From positions 11,428,123 through 11,492,122 of the forward strand of contig NC_085869.1 of assembly GCF_034702125.1 (NCBI RefSeq): a stretch of 64,000 bases of DNA, in the 5' to 3' direction. This DNA is from Engraulis encrasicolus. Taxonomy: Eukaryota; Chordata; Actinopteri; Clupeiformes; Engraulidae. The notes below the pieces were generated by a model. That model saw only the letters and a program-made list of their open reading frames with translations. It was not told where the DNA came from and did no database searches. Positions 34,941 through 44,620 of the stretch are shown here, one piece after another (within the stretch, counting starts at the first letter, position 1; each line of letters begins with the position of its first letter). A program made the position numbers and the translations under genes.

Positions 34941-37900
34941 TCCCCCCCCCCCTGACAGGTGGGTCCCCCTCCCTAGGCTACAGCCATATCTAGCCTGTGC
35001 ATTAATCCAGCCCTGAGCGCGCACACACCCACACACCTGTTACGTTACTGCCACCGTGGACAAGTACTTCACTGGGCATTTCACCAACTTGTCCAAGGTG
35101 ATGATAACCCTGCCTACTCCACAATGATATAAAGTAAACATTACACACAGTACATTTTCAGCAAATAATGATGCAAAAGAAAATTAATCTTAATATCTCT
35201 TTAGAAGGTCAGCTTCCAATTTCTTTACCCTTCGGGTTTGGAAATAGGTACAGGAAAGGAAGGTCACGATAACCGCTCATTACGTAATCCTGACCTTTTC
35301 TTGTTTGTAATTAAACAAAGCCACAGCAGCACACTCGTTCTCACAGTGTTATTCATACCAGTCAGTAGCAAGTCACCTCATCATCACCAGGACCACAAAA
35401 ATGAATTGTATTACTGCAAGTAGTGCATGTGCGCTATTTTATGCACATTCTGTAGATTGCGCCGTAAACTTGAGCTAAATTTCAAGGTAGCAAGTCGTCG
35501 TTTTTTTTTTTTTTGTGAAACTCATACCGGGCCACAGCAAATCAATACCCAGGCACGTGCCCCTGCAAAAAAGGTTTGGCGACGCCCCTGGTCAGTAGCG
35601 AGTCACCTCATCACCACCAGGACCACAAAAAAAGCTTGAAATTAGCTCTTGTACTAGATGATTTACCACTTAACTTAACCTTAACTTGCCATGAACCAGC
35701 TTTGCAGTATAGACCCCAGGACCACAAAAAAAGATCAACATTATGAGGCATTGAAGGGCAGATGACAAATGAGACTGCACAGACAGGGCCGTATTAAGAT
35801 GGTCCCCCAGGCTACATGTTGTTGTGGTCCTCCCCGAAGGGAAGTTTCATGACAAAAATGTAGTGTGTCCTATGGACGAGATGGAAATTAACGATAACAC
35901 ATCCGCCAAGTGTGGAGAGGAGTATTACCAAAGATTTAAACTGACATGACAGATGCATTTTTCAATATTGCATCTTGTCCCCTAGCACAGGTGAGGCATA
36001 GATGCAATTTTGTTGTGTGCAGTGTGCAGTGAACACTTGTGTGCTGTGGAGTGCTGTGTCATAATGACAATGGGAGTTGGAGTTTCCCAGTTGGGATTTC
36101 ACTTGTCATATTTCTGCAATTTTCGACTTTTGGCTAATTGGAACTCCCCCCTGACAGGTGGGTCCCCCTGCCTAGGCTACAGCCATATCTAGCCTGTGCA
36201 TTAATCCAGCCCTGAGCGCGCACACACCCACACACTCCCCTTACCTCAGTTTCGATGAGTTCCTCTAGCGAGATCTGTTCGGCCAATTCCTCCTCCTTCT
36301 TCTTGTCCTTCTTGAGCACGAAGCCTACGGGGAGGGCATGGCGGTACATGCAGCTGTCGCCCCCTCCTGGGCACACCCAGAACCAGCCGTACTTGTTGTT
36401 CTCTATCGCGTCCAGGAAGTATCTGCACACCTGCAAAACGATTAAAAAAACAAATAAACAAACTATGGTCTCATGTCAATAACACATAAAACCCCCATCA
36501 CGGTCAAGCCCATGGTAATATCCATCTCCTCTCCGACCTTAAAAAGGTTGGGAAACACTGCACTAGACAGCATAAACAGTACAAGACGCCAGGTGGCGCA
36601 AACAACATCTAATGACCATAAATTAATAGGAAATTGGTGGTTGATTTGCTGCAATGCATATGCTTCTTAATACAGTCTTCTACTGTGTAAACGTCTTTGA
36701 CCCATATACAGACATTTCTAAAATAGTGCAATGGCGCTTGGTAGCTATTGTCACTTTTGGTGTGTCTGTGCAGTAAGTAAAAAAGCCGCACTCCCGGATC
36801 AATTTCTTGCAGTTTTAATACTGGGTTAGCATGGCAGACAGACAGACGTTTCGGCCTAAGCCTTCTTCAGCGTCTGAAGAAGGCTTAGGCCGAAACGTCT
36901 GTCTGTCTGCCATGCTAACCCAGTATTAAAACTGCAAGAAATTGATCCGGGAGTGCGGCTTTTTTACTATACATGAACTTTGCTGTTTGCTCGCACCCAA
37001 AGACCTTGTAAGAAACTTTTCGGAGTTGAGCGCACTTTCTCTACTAAAAGTCTGTGCAGTAAGTGCAATGTCATGTATACAGGCTGTTCATGTGTAGGCT
37101 TACAATCTGGGTGGTGGTTTGGGCCTTCTTCTTCTCCGCCTCTCCGTGCTTCTTCTTGATCACCTCCTCCAGCTTCGCCTCGTCCCAGTTGTCCATGGTA
37201 TCTACACAGCAAACATTCGTAATTAAACATTTGAACAATGTTTTTGGTTTTCAGTCCGAGAAGATTTTTTTCTTTCAATTCACTGTACTGGCCGACCATG
37301 AAGATCCCCCTTTTCATGTATGAAAAATGCAATTTTCCCAGTCATAATGAATACCGGTACTTAGAATTTGGTGTTGGTGGTAAATAGTGCACCTTCAAAA
37401 AACATTTGAAGAGTTCAGATGCAAAACCCCCTAACTCCATTTCTGAAGACCTGCACTTCTATATTTTTAGACAACCCCGTTGTTGGTTTGGTTTACATTC
37501 ATGTACTTGATAATACATATAAATAGTTATATTACATAAAATAAAAAACTATGCAATTTTGACAGCTTTGTATTAAATAAAAATGAATTAAGACTATTTT
37601 CTGAAAAGGCACTTAGGGGGTTTTGCATCTGAACTCTTCATTTAGTTCTCGTCAATGAAAGTGTGACAATGTATCTGCAAAAGACCAGGGTCAGCCCCCC
37701 ACTGAACTGGGAACAGCAACAGTGTGTATCTTCCTTCATGCTGTTCTACAGATTAAATGCACAGGGGTGATAGTGAAAAAAAATCCTGAGCCTGAACTTT
37801 TTTCCTGGTCGGGGAGGGGGGGGCGGGGGACGACGGGACATACTGCATATGAGACGTAATGTAGGCCTTATTATTATTCAAACACATTATTCAAACATTT

Positions 37901-40900
37901 AAGATAATGTTTTCATTTTTGCATTATTTCTATAGTGTTATTCACGAAAACACAGATCATTTCCCTGTTGGTAGGCTACAGCACTTGGCTGAAAGAAACT
38001 GACCACCACGTTCAATTCTAGCTGTAAAAACGAATACCAACGTATGCAGTTAGAAATGCATTCTAGGCTTGTGATGTTGCACTAAAGTTATTGAGGTGGG
38101 TATTGAACCAATGCAACATTTCAACACCAGAATGCATTTCTGAAAACATGGTGCATATTTTACCACATTGAATTAACTGAAAGCTACATATGTAGCAGCC
38201 ATACCAAGACAGGTCAGTAGGAGGCAATACTACTCCAAAGTACAGTAACTACACTCTGTCCAAAATAGAGGAGGTGATTACCAATTAATTGAGCAATACT
38301 TTTAAATGACATGACATTTGCTGCAAGCTGATAAGTTTCATTTTCATTGGGACATTGCTCATATAACTTGTATAGGCTACTGGACATACGTTTAGATAGC
38401 CTACTCGTGGCCCCATGGTCTACCTATAACCACAGATTGTTTAAGGGCTGTGCTATAACCCACCCCTGCCTTTCCGTTGTAGGGAAACGCCCTTTAATTA
38501 CCGGTACATGATATTTAGGGCACAAGCGCATGATTGGCTACATGCACATCGTTCACATCGCATATTTCGACTCCACGGATGACAGAACCAGTGGTTATTA
38601 CGGACAGGACAGTATATATAGCCTGTGTGACTACTGCGCGACTTTCGCATAGGGTTGTAGTCAATTAAAATACATGAAAATCACTCGCGTGTACACACGC
38701 CCATTACAATGTACGAGTTGAAAAGATAACAGAAAGCAACAAAAACAAAGACAGGACCGAATTAAGCTACATGAAAATAGCACAGGGCGTGAAGATAAGA
38801 TGAACATTCACTGCATGTCTAGGTGACACCGTGGTGGCCACATGAACGCAAGCCAAGTATTTGAAGTTCATGAGAGTCTGATATTGATAATTGCCCCCTG
38901 CCCGAGAGTAGGGATTAAGTAGCCCAGAGCGTGCAGACAATACAACCTGTGCATCGTGCGTGGAATAACTGGATTCGATTACGCAGAAGGGCTACGACAG
39001 GGAGCGCGCGAGAGAGGGCTGTGTGAACCTGTGCGAGGCTGTTTGGGGGTTTTCACAGAGCGCGTTGGTTTAGTCAGCATAACTAATATAAACATCTCCC
39101 TGAAATCAGTTTGACACGTGGTTTGTCAATGACGCAAAACACCATCCCTCAATCAACAGTAGACCAAAATCCACGAACTCAGCTCACACTAGCCTACAAG
39201 GGGTGTAGGCTAACTAGGCTTGCCAAAACATTAGCGATCCAAGCATTCCATTGTCATTTGGACATGTCGCAATGGTAGCCGCTATTCCAATGCAGACCAC
39301 ATTTACGCACTACACCTAGAAAAAAAGTATCATGACGGGCATAGCATAGCCTACCGTTTGAGCATACAGACTTTTTTTTGAAAGAACGTCCATCTCCATC
39401 AAAGTTTTGTCAACATTGCGCAGTCATTTAGCGCACATAAATGAGGAAATAGACGAACCTATTTCAAACATATACTCTCACTGAGCCCGTTTATGCGCAT
39501 CAATAAGCCGTTTATGGTCAGGTTTTTGGAGTAACCTGCGCAAGGCAAAATCATTCGGGCCCAAGCCAACATGCCACAGTGGGCAAATTAATAACTAAAT
39601 GGCCTTACCTTCAAACGTTTTCTTGATCACAGAATTTCACTAGTATTCCACTGACATCCACACGGTTCAACACACCCATCACAACTAGCAAGCCATGTGG
39701 ATTTGAATTTTTATCGGAATCCAAATGGTCTAGACTTGGCCTATAGTACTTTCTTCCGTTTCTTCAGTATAACGAGATGCCATTTTTGGATTTGCCTCCG
39801 TCGACAGTGAAAATATCTGAGAAGGGTAACCAGTAGGGGCCTAGAACTCTCTTTACTGTGCATACTGACAGCCAATCTACTTCTCCTTTCACTAGAACTA
39901 GAAGACTGCCGCCAGTGATGTGGTGAGTGACTCAAGAGCAAGACGTAACAAATTGATACATTTTCAGTAAGATGTCGGGATGATACAATTATGGGCTGCT
40001 GCTCATTTGGGTTCCTTTCGCGTCTCTTACAACAGGCTGTTGCGCGCTCATTTATTTTCACCATACATTAATGAAGGCCTACGCGATAGTTTATTATTTT
40101 ATTAATTTTGGGGAAATTATTATTTTATTTTTTTCTACAGCCACGCTACGCCGGATTTCCGGCGCGGCGCCGGACTGCTATCACCCCTGAATGCATCACT
40201 TTACCCCATTCATGATTAGCACATGAACCCCATCTTACCTTTCTCAAGGTCTTCATCATCTCGTTCGTCAACGTACAAGCTGCGCTTCTCACACTTCCTC
40301 TCTATGGTCAGGTCATGGGAGAACTTGCACTTGTCGCCTTTGGTACATTGTCCTTGCTTGAAGAAGGCGCAGAGCACCGACTTGGGGTCCACACCTGGAC
40401 AAAAAGCCACATCACTGCTCCTTACCAAGGACAGAGGTTGACGGTACAGAGCAAATGCAGGACAGTGTGCAACTAAAACTGTTGTACATTCATTACTCAA
40501 GAGTTTAAGTCATAATTCTTAACTGATTGATAAATGCTGAATGGCCTACTATGATTTGTATGTTACTTGTATTCAGGTGTAACAGGGGCATCTAGATAAC
40601 TTTCCATGTTGTTATGACATACAGTATAACTTCAATGAAGGCTAAAGTAGGGCCGTATATCTTGAAAGGCTTTTGCTTTTGCAGGTGCTGCTTTTTCAGT
40701 AGATATTGGCAATATCAGCACTGCTACAGCTCCAGAACCATATATTGCACAAGAACCAACAATTCGGTGAGTCAGGTGAAGACATGGCATATTGCTTACC
40801 TTTGGCAACTTTTTGGGCGGTTACTACAGGCCTGAAGAGTTCATTCAGCTCAGACAGCTCCTTCTTCTTGTCGTCTTTCTTTTTGCCCTTGTCGAGCTCT

Positions 40901-42176
40901 GTCGCACCAACCTGCCACAAAACACAAGTTACTCAGAAGCAAAGATATGGACCAATTAACTTATCCTCCTTGCAATGTCAATCAAAAGCAAATACATGGG
41001 GGAGAGGGCATACCGTCCGAGCATTCTGTGGTCCTCCTTGCTTGACTTGATGTGTGACAGTTTTGATAAACTTTTGCTGCTTGGCACCTTTCTTGTTCTT
41101 CAAGCCAAAGGTCTTGTCCTGTAGGTTTGACAGTCACAGCTTGTCACAGAGATCACGCAGGGTGGTGCATAATAAATGATAATGCATGTCGTTCAACTTG
41201 ACAATCTCAAAGCTTTGATGTAGTGTCAAGTGTAACTGATCGCCCTTTGCACATTTCTACATGTTAACCAATACCTGAAAGCCTTCATTCACTTTTGACA
41301 GCATGCGGTAACATTTTCCAGTCCCAACATCTTCACTGGGTTAATTTAAACATTGCTGTACTATCGGTGTTTTAAATCAAACATCTACTTTGTGTTATGG
41401 GCTACTCGTTGCTATGTATATGTCAGAGAGAGTCAGTACTGCCGCAATTTAAAGACAGAATCAAGTGATATACTCATGATACTCAAAAATTGAAATTGTT
41501 TAATTCGGTGACTGGTTTTCAAGTGCAGTTGTGGCAGCTAGCAAGGCCCATAAGATAGAAATTAGCAGGCTAAATACAATCTCAGACGTTGTTATTGCTA
41601 TGATGTCTGGTATGTCCATACACCATGACACAAAAGACACATGTGCTTGTCCACTGAGTAATAACAAGGATCTTGATGATGGTATAAGTTACTGAAATGT
41701 CACCAAGAGGCACGGTAAACTAAAAGCACGATATCGTTAGCTAGTTTGCTATACGTTTAGCTGGCATAACCAACCGGGGGTAGTAAAAGGAACGTTGTTG
41801 ATTCATCATTTATTTTCATTCAAGATTATGTAACTAGCAAAGGTTCATGCTTAAAATACCGCATCATATGTGTACGCTCAAGCATGTTTAATCTTAGTGT
41901 TCAGATATTATGACCACATCTGTCATATAAACCACATGGGTGTGCTTGTTATATATCTGGCTAGCCGGCAAGCTAGGGGAACTTGCTAGGAGCTAGCCAC
42001 AGGACAGGACCGATGCGAAACCCAAGTATGGTAGGCCGAAAAATCAGCATGGTTCAACAGTGATTCCCCAAAGTGCATTTCCTTATCAAAATCACACTCA
42101 CTTCAATGATCTTCTCCTTTTTCTTCTCTTGGGTTTTCTTACTACCTGCAGGTTGAGCCGGCTTCTTCGGAGGCAT
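26049..42176 (-). CDS. zc3h15: Zinc finger CCCH domain-containing protein 15, complete in ten exons
   Basis: Cytoplasmic CCCH protein, known as DFRP1 or LEREPO4, that binds and stabilises the translational GTPase DRG1. Ten coding exons: 42102-42176, 41014-41118, 40800-40911, 40239-40394, 37104-37201, 36245-36430, 31457-31603, 30076-30195, 27896-28034 and 26049-26245. They total 1,335 bases, or 444 residues plus stop; the human protein has about 426. The N-terminus is Lys-rich ([11 protein letters not shown]). Finger 1 is C106-x7-C114-x5-C120-x3-H124 and finger 2 is C184-x17-C202-x6-C209-x3-H213. Next come [18 protein letters not shown], the [13 protein letters not shown] block and an acidic tail ending [11 protein letters not shown]. 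All junctions are in frame. It lies 3.2 kb upstream of itgav on the same strand, the order known in human. The family assignment is firm; the exon 8/9 border has an alternative. Confidence 0.96.
26384..27005. mobile_element. Candidate PIF/Harbinger-type MITE in zc3h15 intron 9
   Basis: Left AGGGTGGTTTATGCC and right GGCATAAACCAAAA are imperfect inverted repeats, with TTA on both sides (26381-26383, 27006-27008), the Harbinger target. 622 bases, no coding capacity. Confidence 0.45.
27896..28034 (-). CDS. zc3h15: zc3h15 exon 9
   Basis: Starts [20 protein letters not shown] and goes on to [20 protein letters not shown]. Donor GTGAGA. A second AG six bases in (after GTTCAG) is an in-frame alternative acceptor. 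Corresponds to the ...VNDIDLSLYIPRDVDETGI region of the human protein. Confidence 0.9.
28125..29830. repeat. CA-containing minisatellite split in two
   Basis: Units of about 85-90 bases (AATTCAGGTTTCCCGTCATC, GCGGGGGAGAGACAGTGCTG and a (CA)n run) occur at 28125-28338 and again at 29681-29830, on the two sides of the TIR element 28339-29680. A poly-G run lies at about 28129-28142. Confidence 0.8.
28339..29680. mobile_element. TIR element interrupting a minisatellite in zc3h15 intron 8
   Basis: Left end CAGAGGTTGCGCTAGAC, right end GGTTAACGCGACC (imperfect inverse), each followed inward by GTCCGTCA-TGACGGAC motifs. ACAC sequence on both sides continues the split minisatellite. Holds a 69-codon open stretch at 28756-28965 beginning [17 protein letters not shown] that I do not recognise; it may be a relic first exon of a transposase gene or chance. 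Confidence 0.5.
30076..30195 (-). CDS. zc3h15: zc3h15 exon 8 ([13 protein letters not shown] block and acidic run)
   Basis: Starts [20 protein letters not shown], then [17 protein letters not shown]. Acceptor TGTTGCAG. Two in-frame donors are possible: GTCAGG after 30076 (chosen) or GTAGTG after 30085, which would drop three residues (VVE). Both keep the downstream frame. Confidence 0.88.
30890..31010. repeat. GA / GACA compound microsatellite
   Basis: GA runs with GAGC and GACACAGA inserts, zc3h15 intron 7. Confidence 0.9.
31457..31603 (-). CDS. zc3h15: zc3h15 exon 7 (LEREPO4-type block)
   Basis: Forty-nine codons, starting [20 protein letters not shown] and ending [13 protein letters not shown]. 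The acceptor CTGCAG directly follows 18 cytosines on the coding strand. Donor GTGAGT. Phase 0 at both ends. Confidence 0.95.
31609..31850. repeat. G18 run followed by GA/GACAGACCA repeats
   Basis: Eighteen guanines at 31609-31626, then GA runs with AGTAAAGAGAG units and five CAGAGACAGAC-type units. Directly upstream of the zc3h15 exon 7 acceptor on the coding strand. Confidence 0.92.
32274..33351 (+). repeat. Pair of about 100-bp direct repeats
   Basis: 32274-32384 and 33248-33351 share CATCAAGCAT, TGACTGATAAAATCAC and CATGACCAAC with the same spacing. About 970 bases apart, zc3h15 intron 6. Confidence 0.7.
32424..32650. mobile_element. Inverted-repeat MITE with 47-bp perfect arms
   Basis: Arms 32424-32470 and 32604-32650 are perfect reverse complements (ATGGGGCACCTAAGTCACGC at the outer end), separated by 133 bases. 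Non-coding. In zc3h15 intron 6. Confidence 0.7.
34561..35015. mobile_element. Family A short element, copy inside first duplication unit
   Basis: Starts CAGGGCCGTATTAAG and ends TTAATCCAGCCCTG, an imperfect TIR. Contains a long poly-C tract that is absent from the copy at 35784. Relatives at 50120-50404 and 54865-55474. Confidence 0.55.
34911..34952. repeat. Poly-C tract
   Basis: About 40 cytosines with a few T, present only in the first unit of the 1.2-kb duplication. Confidence 0.92.
35784..36214. mobile_element. Family A short element, copy inside second duplication unit
   Basis: Same ends as the copy at 34561 and near-identical body; here GGCTAATTGGAACTCC replaces the poly-C tract. It was copied as part of the 1.2-kb tandem duplication. 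Confidence 0.55.
36245..36430 (-). CDS. zc3h15: zc3h15 exon 6 (second CCCH finger)
   Basis: Sixty-two codons: [20 protein letters not shown] begins the second finger (C-x17-C-x6-C-x3-H, residues 184-213), followed by [17 protein letters not shown] and [10 protein letters not shown]. Acceptor TTTGCAG, donor GTAAGG. A 1.2-kb tandem duplication in intron 6 ends about 10 bases from this donor. Confidence 0.96.
36776..36968. repeat. Perfect 193-bp palindrome (95-bp arms, 3-bp centre)
   Basis: Arms 36776-36870 and 36874-36968 are exact reverse complements around CGT. The arm contains GTTTCGGCCTAAGCCTTCTT near the centre. A 15-bp direct repeat GTCTGTGCAGTAAGT lies at 36764-36778 and 37050-37064, as if the palindrome and its right neighbour came in as one insertion. 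Confidence 0.95.
37104..37201 (-). CDS. zc3h15: zc3h15 exon 5
   Basis: Encodes [20 protein letters not shown] and [13 protein letters not shown]. Acceptor GTGTAG, donor GTAAGC, phase 1 in and 0 out. The donor is 38 bases from the 15-bp direct repeat that ends the palindrome-bearing insertion in intron 5. Confidence 0.94.
37202..40238. other. zc3h15 intron 4
   Basis: Nearly all of it is the 2.4-kb TIR element 37762-40189. Confidence 0.75.
37762..40189. mobile_element. 2.4-kb TIR element in zc3h15 intron 4, hAT-like ends
   Basis: Left end CAGGGGTGATAGTG, right end CTATCACCCCTG, flanked by the direct repeat AATGCA (37756-37761 and 40190-40195). The right end also holds GGCGCGGCGCC. No ORF of useful length lies inside. 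Ends of the CAGGGG type point to hAT, although a 6-bp duplication is short for that superfamily. Confidence 0.6.
40239..40394 (-). CDS. zc3h15: zc3h15 exon 4 (first CCCH finger)
   Basis: Contains [20 protein letters not shown] and [17 protein letters not shown]. The finger is C-x7-C-x5-C-x3-H at residues 106-124. Acceptor TTGTCCAG, donor GTAAGA, phase 1 in and out. Confidence 0.96.
40800..40911 (-). CDS. zc3h15: zc3h15 exon 3
   Basis: Starts [20 protein letters not shown] and goes on to [17 protein letters not shown]. Acceptor TGGCAG, donor GTAAGC, phase 1 out. Matches the [19 protein letters not shown] block of the family. Confidence 0.94.
41014..41118 (-). CDS. zc3h15: zc3h15 exon 2
   Basis: Thirty-five codons starting [19 protein letters not shown] and ending QGGPQNART. 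Acceptor CCTACAG, donor GTATGC. The [11 protein letters not shown] block is near-invariant in ZC3H15. Confidence 0.94.
41119..42101. other. zc3h15 intron 1
   Basis: Nothing recognisable; no repeats of note. Confidence 0.75.
42102..42176 (-). CDS. zc3h15: zc3h15 exon 1 with start codon
   Basis: The ATG is at 42176-42174. Encodes [20 protein letters not shown] and EKIIE, 25 codons, phase 0. Donor GTGAGT. The MPPKK start matches the family exactly, which fixes this start. Confidence 0.94.
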
Positions 42177-42292
42177 ATCGGTTAAAATATGCAAGTATAT
42201 ATTCTAGTACTCCACCTCTGTTTCTCGTGCTGAAATGTCTGCTAGCTAGCAAGTAGCGGGCTTCTGGCACTAGTGCGGTTTTTTCTAACGCT

Positions 42293-42310
42293 CGCTACGC
42301 ATGCTGGGAG
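42293..42310 (-). promoter_or_regulatory. Candidate ZNF143/STAF-like site in the zc3h15 promoter
   Basis: The minus strand reads CTCCCAGCATGCGTAGCG, close to the CCCAGCATGC-nnn-GCG core of the SBS element of ZNF143, about 120 bases upstream of the zc3h15 ATG. Such sites are typical of TATA-less housekeeping promoters. Function is inferred. Confidence 0.4.
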
Positions 42311-42329
42311 AAGGAGCCAGTGAATGTGG

Positions 42330-42960
42330 TCTTGGGTCATCATCAGTTTTGCGTCCTCAAAGGGCAAGTTAACTTTCTTTTTTCTTCTTCTTCTTTTTTT
42401 TTAGAATTGTCTTCCCCATCCTGGTGTTTTAAAGACCATGCAATCGAAGTAATATTTTTCTAAAATTGTTTGATAGAACAGCAGTAATATAACAACAGTT
42501 GATTGATTAATTATAACAGCTAGCTAAAAAGGTCTAATAGACCTAAAAACCATGGGCGGTAATGCATTACAAAAGTAGGCCTAATTAATTACTGTAATGC
42601 AATACTTTTTGCAGTAATGCGGTAATGTAAGGCATTACAGGGCAAAAAAAATCTGTAATATTTACTTAGTTATAATGCTAAATTACTTAAGTTACAATGC
42701 ATTGCCATGACCTGGATTTTAGTGGTAGGCCTAGGCAGTGTGGTGGGTCGGAAAGAAGCTATTCCTGAACCAGGTAGTTTTTAGGCTGCATGCTGCCAAA
42801 AACACCTCCTGGATGGGAGGAGAATAGTCATGACTCATGAGGTTGATTTACACTGTAATAAGTTGCTAGATCATATTTAGGCCGACAGTTTGGCGAAAAT
42901 AACTAAAGTAATGCAAAAGTAGTGTAATGCATAGTGGCTAAGGGATTATTTTGAAAAGAC
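42330..42960. other. Upstream flank of zc3h15
   Basis: AT-rich, with repeated AATGCATTAC/GTAATGC motifs near 42560-42720 that recur as GTAATGC inversions; likely an old TIR element, ends not found. Confidence 0.4.
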
Positions 42961-42971
42961 AATAACATGTA

Positions 42972-44594
42972 CAGTCCCAGGAAAAAGTTTGTACACCCTT
43001 TGAAATTTCTGACCTTTCTGCCAAAATTGGTCATAAAACATGGTCCGATCTTCCCGGAAATCACAAGAAGGTACAACCAGAGTCTGCTTTAACTAATTCA
43101 ACCCAAACATTTACAAGTTTTCATATTTTCATTGGCCATAAGATGTAAACATTCACAGGACAGCAAGGCATAAGTAAGTACACCCTTGCATTCAATAGGT
43201 TTTAACCCTAAGTTAGTCGCAATAACCTCAACCAGATGTTTCCTGTAGTTGCAGATCAGATTAACAAAACAATCTGGATGTATCTGGTCTCCCTCTTCTT
43301 TAGAAAACTGCCTCTCATTAGCAGGTCTGTGGGATGTCTGGAGTTCATAGCTTTCTTGACTTCATGCCATATAATCTCAATTGTTTTTTGTCAGGGCTTT
43401 GACTGGGCTATTCCAGAATGTGTATTTCATTATTATGAAGCCATTCTAAAGTCAATTTGCTTCTAAAGTATGGGTTGTTGTCACATTTCAGCACCTATCC
43501 TCTTGTGTGCTTCAACTGTGTGACAGACTACCTCATTTTTTTCTGTAAAATATCTCGATAAACTTCTGAGTTCATTGTTCCACTGATAATAGCAAACTGA
43601 AAAGGGCCTGAGGCAGCAAGGTAGCCGCATATAATGATGTTCTCGCCACCATACTCAAAGGTGGAGATGATGTTTTGGTGAAGGTGTGGTTCTCCAGTTC
43701 TCCTCCAAACATGACATTGTGTGTTCCCCTGAACAATTCAACTTTGATTTCAACGTTGGTCTACAGAATATTTTGCAGTAATTCTATGAAGCATATAAAT
43801 GTTTTTTCGCAAACCTCAAAGGTGCAGCAATATTTTTTTGGGACAGAAACCCCATTAATTTTAGATTAGCAGAATGAATCCCATTTTTAGCTATTCTTGG
43901 TTACATCTCCTCATCTGAGTATGGTGGCGGGAGCATCATTATATGCGGCTACCTTGCTGCCTCAGGCCCTTGACAGTTTGCTATTATCAGTGGAACAATG
44001 AACTCAAGTTTATTGTGATATTTTACAGAAAAAAACGTGAGGAAGTCTGTCACACAGTTGAAGCACACAAGAGTATGGGTCCTGAAATGTGACAACAACC
44101 CATACTTTAGAAGCAAATCGACTTTAGAATGGCTTCATAATAATGAAATACACACTCCCAGTCAAAGCCCTGAAAAAAAACCAATTGAGATTATATGGCA
44201 TGAAGTCAAGAAAGCTATGCACTCCAGACATCCCACAAACCTTGCTGACGAGAGGCAGTTCTCTAAAGAAGAGGGAGACAAGATACAAACAGATTGTTTT
44301 TTAAATCTGATCTGCAACTACAGGACAAGTCTGGTTGATGATATTGCAACTAAATGAGGGTTAAAACCTACTTGAAGCAAGGGGGTACTTACTTATGCCC
44401 TGCTCTCCTGTGAATGGTATGGCCTTATGACCAATAAAAATATGATAACATGTTAATGTTTGGGTGGAATTAATTAAAGCAGACTCTGATTGTTCCTTCT
44501 TGAGATTTCCGGGAAGATCAGACCATGTTTTATGACCAATTTTGACAGAAATGTAAGAAATTTCAAAGGGTGTACAAACTTTTTCCTGGGACTG
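42972..44594. mobile_element. Fold-back Tc1-like transposon (two inverted transposase 3' halves)
   Basis: Starts CAGTCCCAGGAAAAAGTTTG and ends in its reverse complement, with TA on each side (42970-42971, 44595-44596), the Tc1/mariner target. The two arms, roughly 42972-43665 and 43915-44594, are near reverse complements over almost 700 bases, not just a short TIR. The plus-strand right arm encodes a decayed transposase C-terminus (SQSPEKKPIEIIWHEVKKAM, compare the PNPIE-LW-ELK motif of Tc1), and the left arm encodes the same region on the minus strand. The central ~250 bases encode more transposase on the minus strand (TFTKTSSPPL, YGGENIIICGYLAASGP). Confidence 0.85.
44037..44357 (+). pseudogene. 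Decayed Tc1 transposase C-terminal fragment
   Basis: Open stretch in the right arm of the fold-back element. It has the PIE-IWHEVK signature around the last catalytic acidic residue of Tc1 transposases and the RHPTNL segment after it. No N-terminal DNA-binding domain is present, and stops occur just upstream, so it cannot make transposase. Confidence 0.7.
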
Positions 44595-44620
44595 TATGTC
44601 TAATCAGTAGGCCTATGCAT

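Larger units (their letters stand above)
33835..36235. repeat. 1.2-kb tandem segmental duplication in zc3h15 intron 6
   Basis: Unit 1 (about 33835-35034) and unit 2 (about 35035-36235) start with CGTTACTGCCACCGTGGACA or a one-base variant and end GCGCGCACACACCCACACAC. Differences: about 22 extra bases in unit 2 near 35170, and a poly-C tract only in unit 1. Each unit also has an internal repeat, GTCAGTAGCGAGTCACCTCA (34138 and 34372 in unit 1). Confidence 0.92.
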
